The position numbers and the translations under genes were made by a program. DNA of 64,000 nt from assembly GCF_005885635.1 (NCBI RefSeq), contig NZ_VATY01000004.1, forward strand, positions 248,001 to 312,000, given 5' to 3'. The DNA is from Maribacter algarum (ex Zhang et al. 2020). Its GTDB lineage: Bacteria > Bacteroidota > Bacteroidia > Flavobacteriales > Flavobacteriaceae. Within the stretch, counting starts at the first letter, position 1. Every line of letters begins with the position of its first letter. The notes below the pieces were generated by a model. The model saw only the letters and a list, made by a program, of their open reading frames with translations, had not been told where the DNA came from and ran no database searches. Positions 63,825 to 64,000 of the stretch are shown here, piece after piece.

Positions 63825-64000
63825 GTAAATGAAATCGTTTCAATGCTAGATAAAGCCCTGCAAAACACACAAAAAAGAAAATAAGAATTGCGAAAAACTG
63901 ATTGTCATCAGTATAAAATTCTCTTCGTTTTACAACTATTGCCAACAAATTAAATATAGCGTGATAACCCATTACCAATATCAGGGAATTCGTTCGGTGA
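63769..64000 (-). CDS. small membrane protein, C-terminal part (starts beyond the window)
   Basis: The minus-strand frame is open from the right window edge to a stop at 63769. It has a hydrophobic segment (NSLILVMGYHAIFNLLAIVV), the polar KRREFYTDDNQ, a second membrane helix (FFAILIFFFVCFAGLYLAL) and an acidic tail (SPEEDSSPLDPPEYE). I do not recognise the family. The two helices and the length of non-overlapping sequence (about 176 bases) argue that it is a real gene rather than a shadow, although its last 56 bases overlap the convergent DUF6122 gene. The true start lies outside the window, or possibly at the ATG at 63972. Confidence 0.55.
   Translation of the reverse strand, partial: HRTNSLILVMGYHAIFNLLAIVVKRREFYTDDNQFFAILIFFFVCFAGLYLALKRFHLLTISPEEDSSPLDPPEYE

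Overview
The window looks like a chromosomal segment of a marine member of the Flavobacteriaceae (Bacteroidota). The evidence is a SusC/SusD pair, a formylglycine-type sulfatase, a giant SprB-like protein with a gliding-motility/type B C-terminal domain, an LptD and a TamB of the Bacteroidota type, AT-rich spacers, and several exact TAnnTTTG -7 promoter boxes. A genus close to Maribacter, Zobellia or Arenibacter is an inference only. Coding density is high. I see no rRNA, tRNA, CRISPR array, phage or insertion sequence.

Layout. 1-6.3 kb: envelope genes. The 5' part of a membrane (Fe-S)-binding oxidoreductase, an MCE/MlaD protein and a SPOR-tailed amidase lie on the minus strand, divergent from LptD. 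6.4-9.7 kb: RidA, a BadF-type sugar kinase, and the glycolytic pair pfkA-gap. 9.9-16.2 kb: TamB, divergent from tsaD-rsmE. 16.3-20.1 kb: a DUF1223 protein, a DUF4159 protein, an AI-2E family permease and a THUMP-like methyltransferase. 20.1-33.1 kb: a polysaccharide-type island with susC, susD and a VCBS/ASPIC lipoprotein on the plus strand, converging with a hydrolase, a sulfatase and a sialate O-acetylesterase-like gene on the minus strand. 33.2-41.7 kb: one 2845-residue repeat protein with a type B type IX secretion domain. 41.9-43.0 kb: a PQQ-type sugar dehydrogenase.

43.0-52.9 kb is the most coherent functional block: peptidoglycan and amino-sugar recycling. It holds murQ and a DeoR regulator, divergent from a NagB-PIG-L fusion, then a GHL10 glycosidase, an AmpG-like permease, a cytoplasmic NagZ-like GH3, a methyltransferase and anmK. 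Together these could take up GlcNAc-anhydroMurNAc, split it, convert anhydroMurNAc to MurNAc-6-P and GlcNAc-6-P, and feed fructose-6-P to glycolysis. No nagA is visible. The PIG-L half of the NagB fusion and the BadF kinase at 6.8 kb are candidates for the missing steps. Repeats resembling operators lie between deoR and nagB, just upstream of good -7 boxes for both directions.

53.0-56.9 kb: a DUF4212 plus sodium-solute symporter pair and acetyl-CoA synthetase, an acetate (or short organic acid) uptake and activation module. 57.0-64 kb: housekeeping genes udk, a DivIC/FtsB-like protein, parA, parB, a DUF5683 protein, dapB, a large lepB, a WbqC-family gene and a DUF6122 gene. A partial small membrane protein enters from the right edge on the minus strand.
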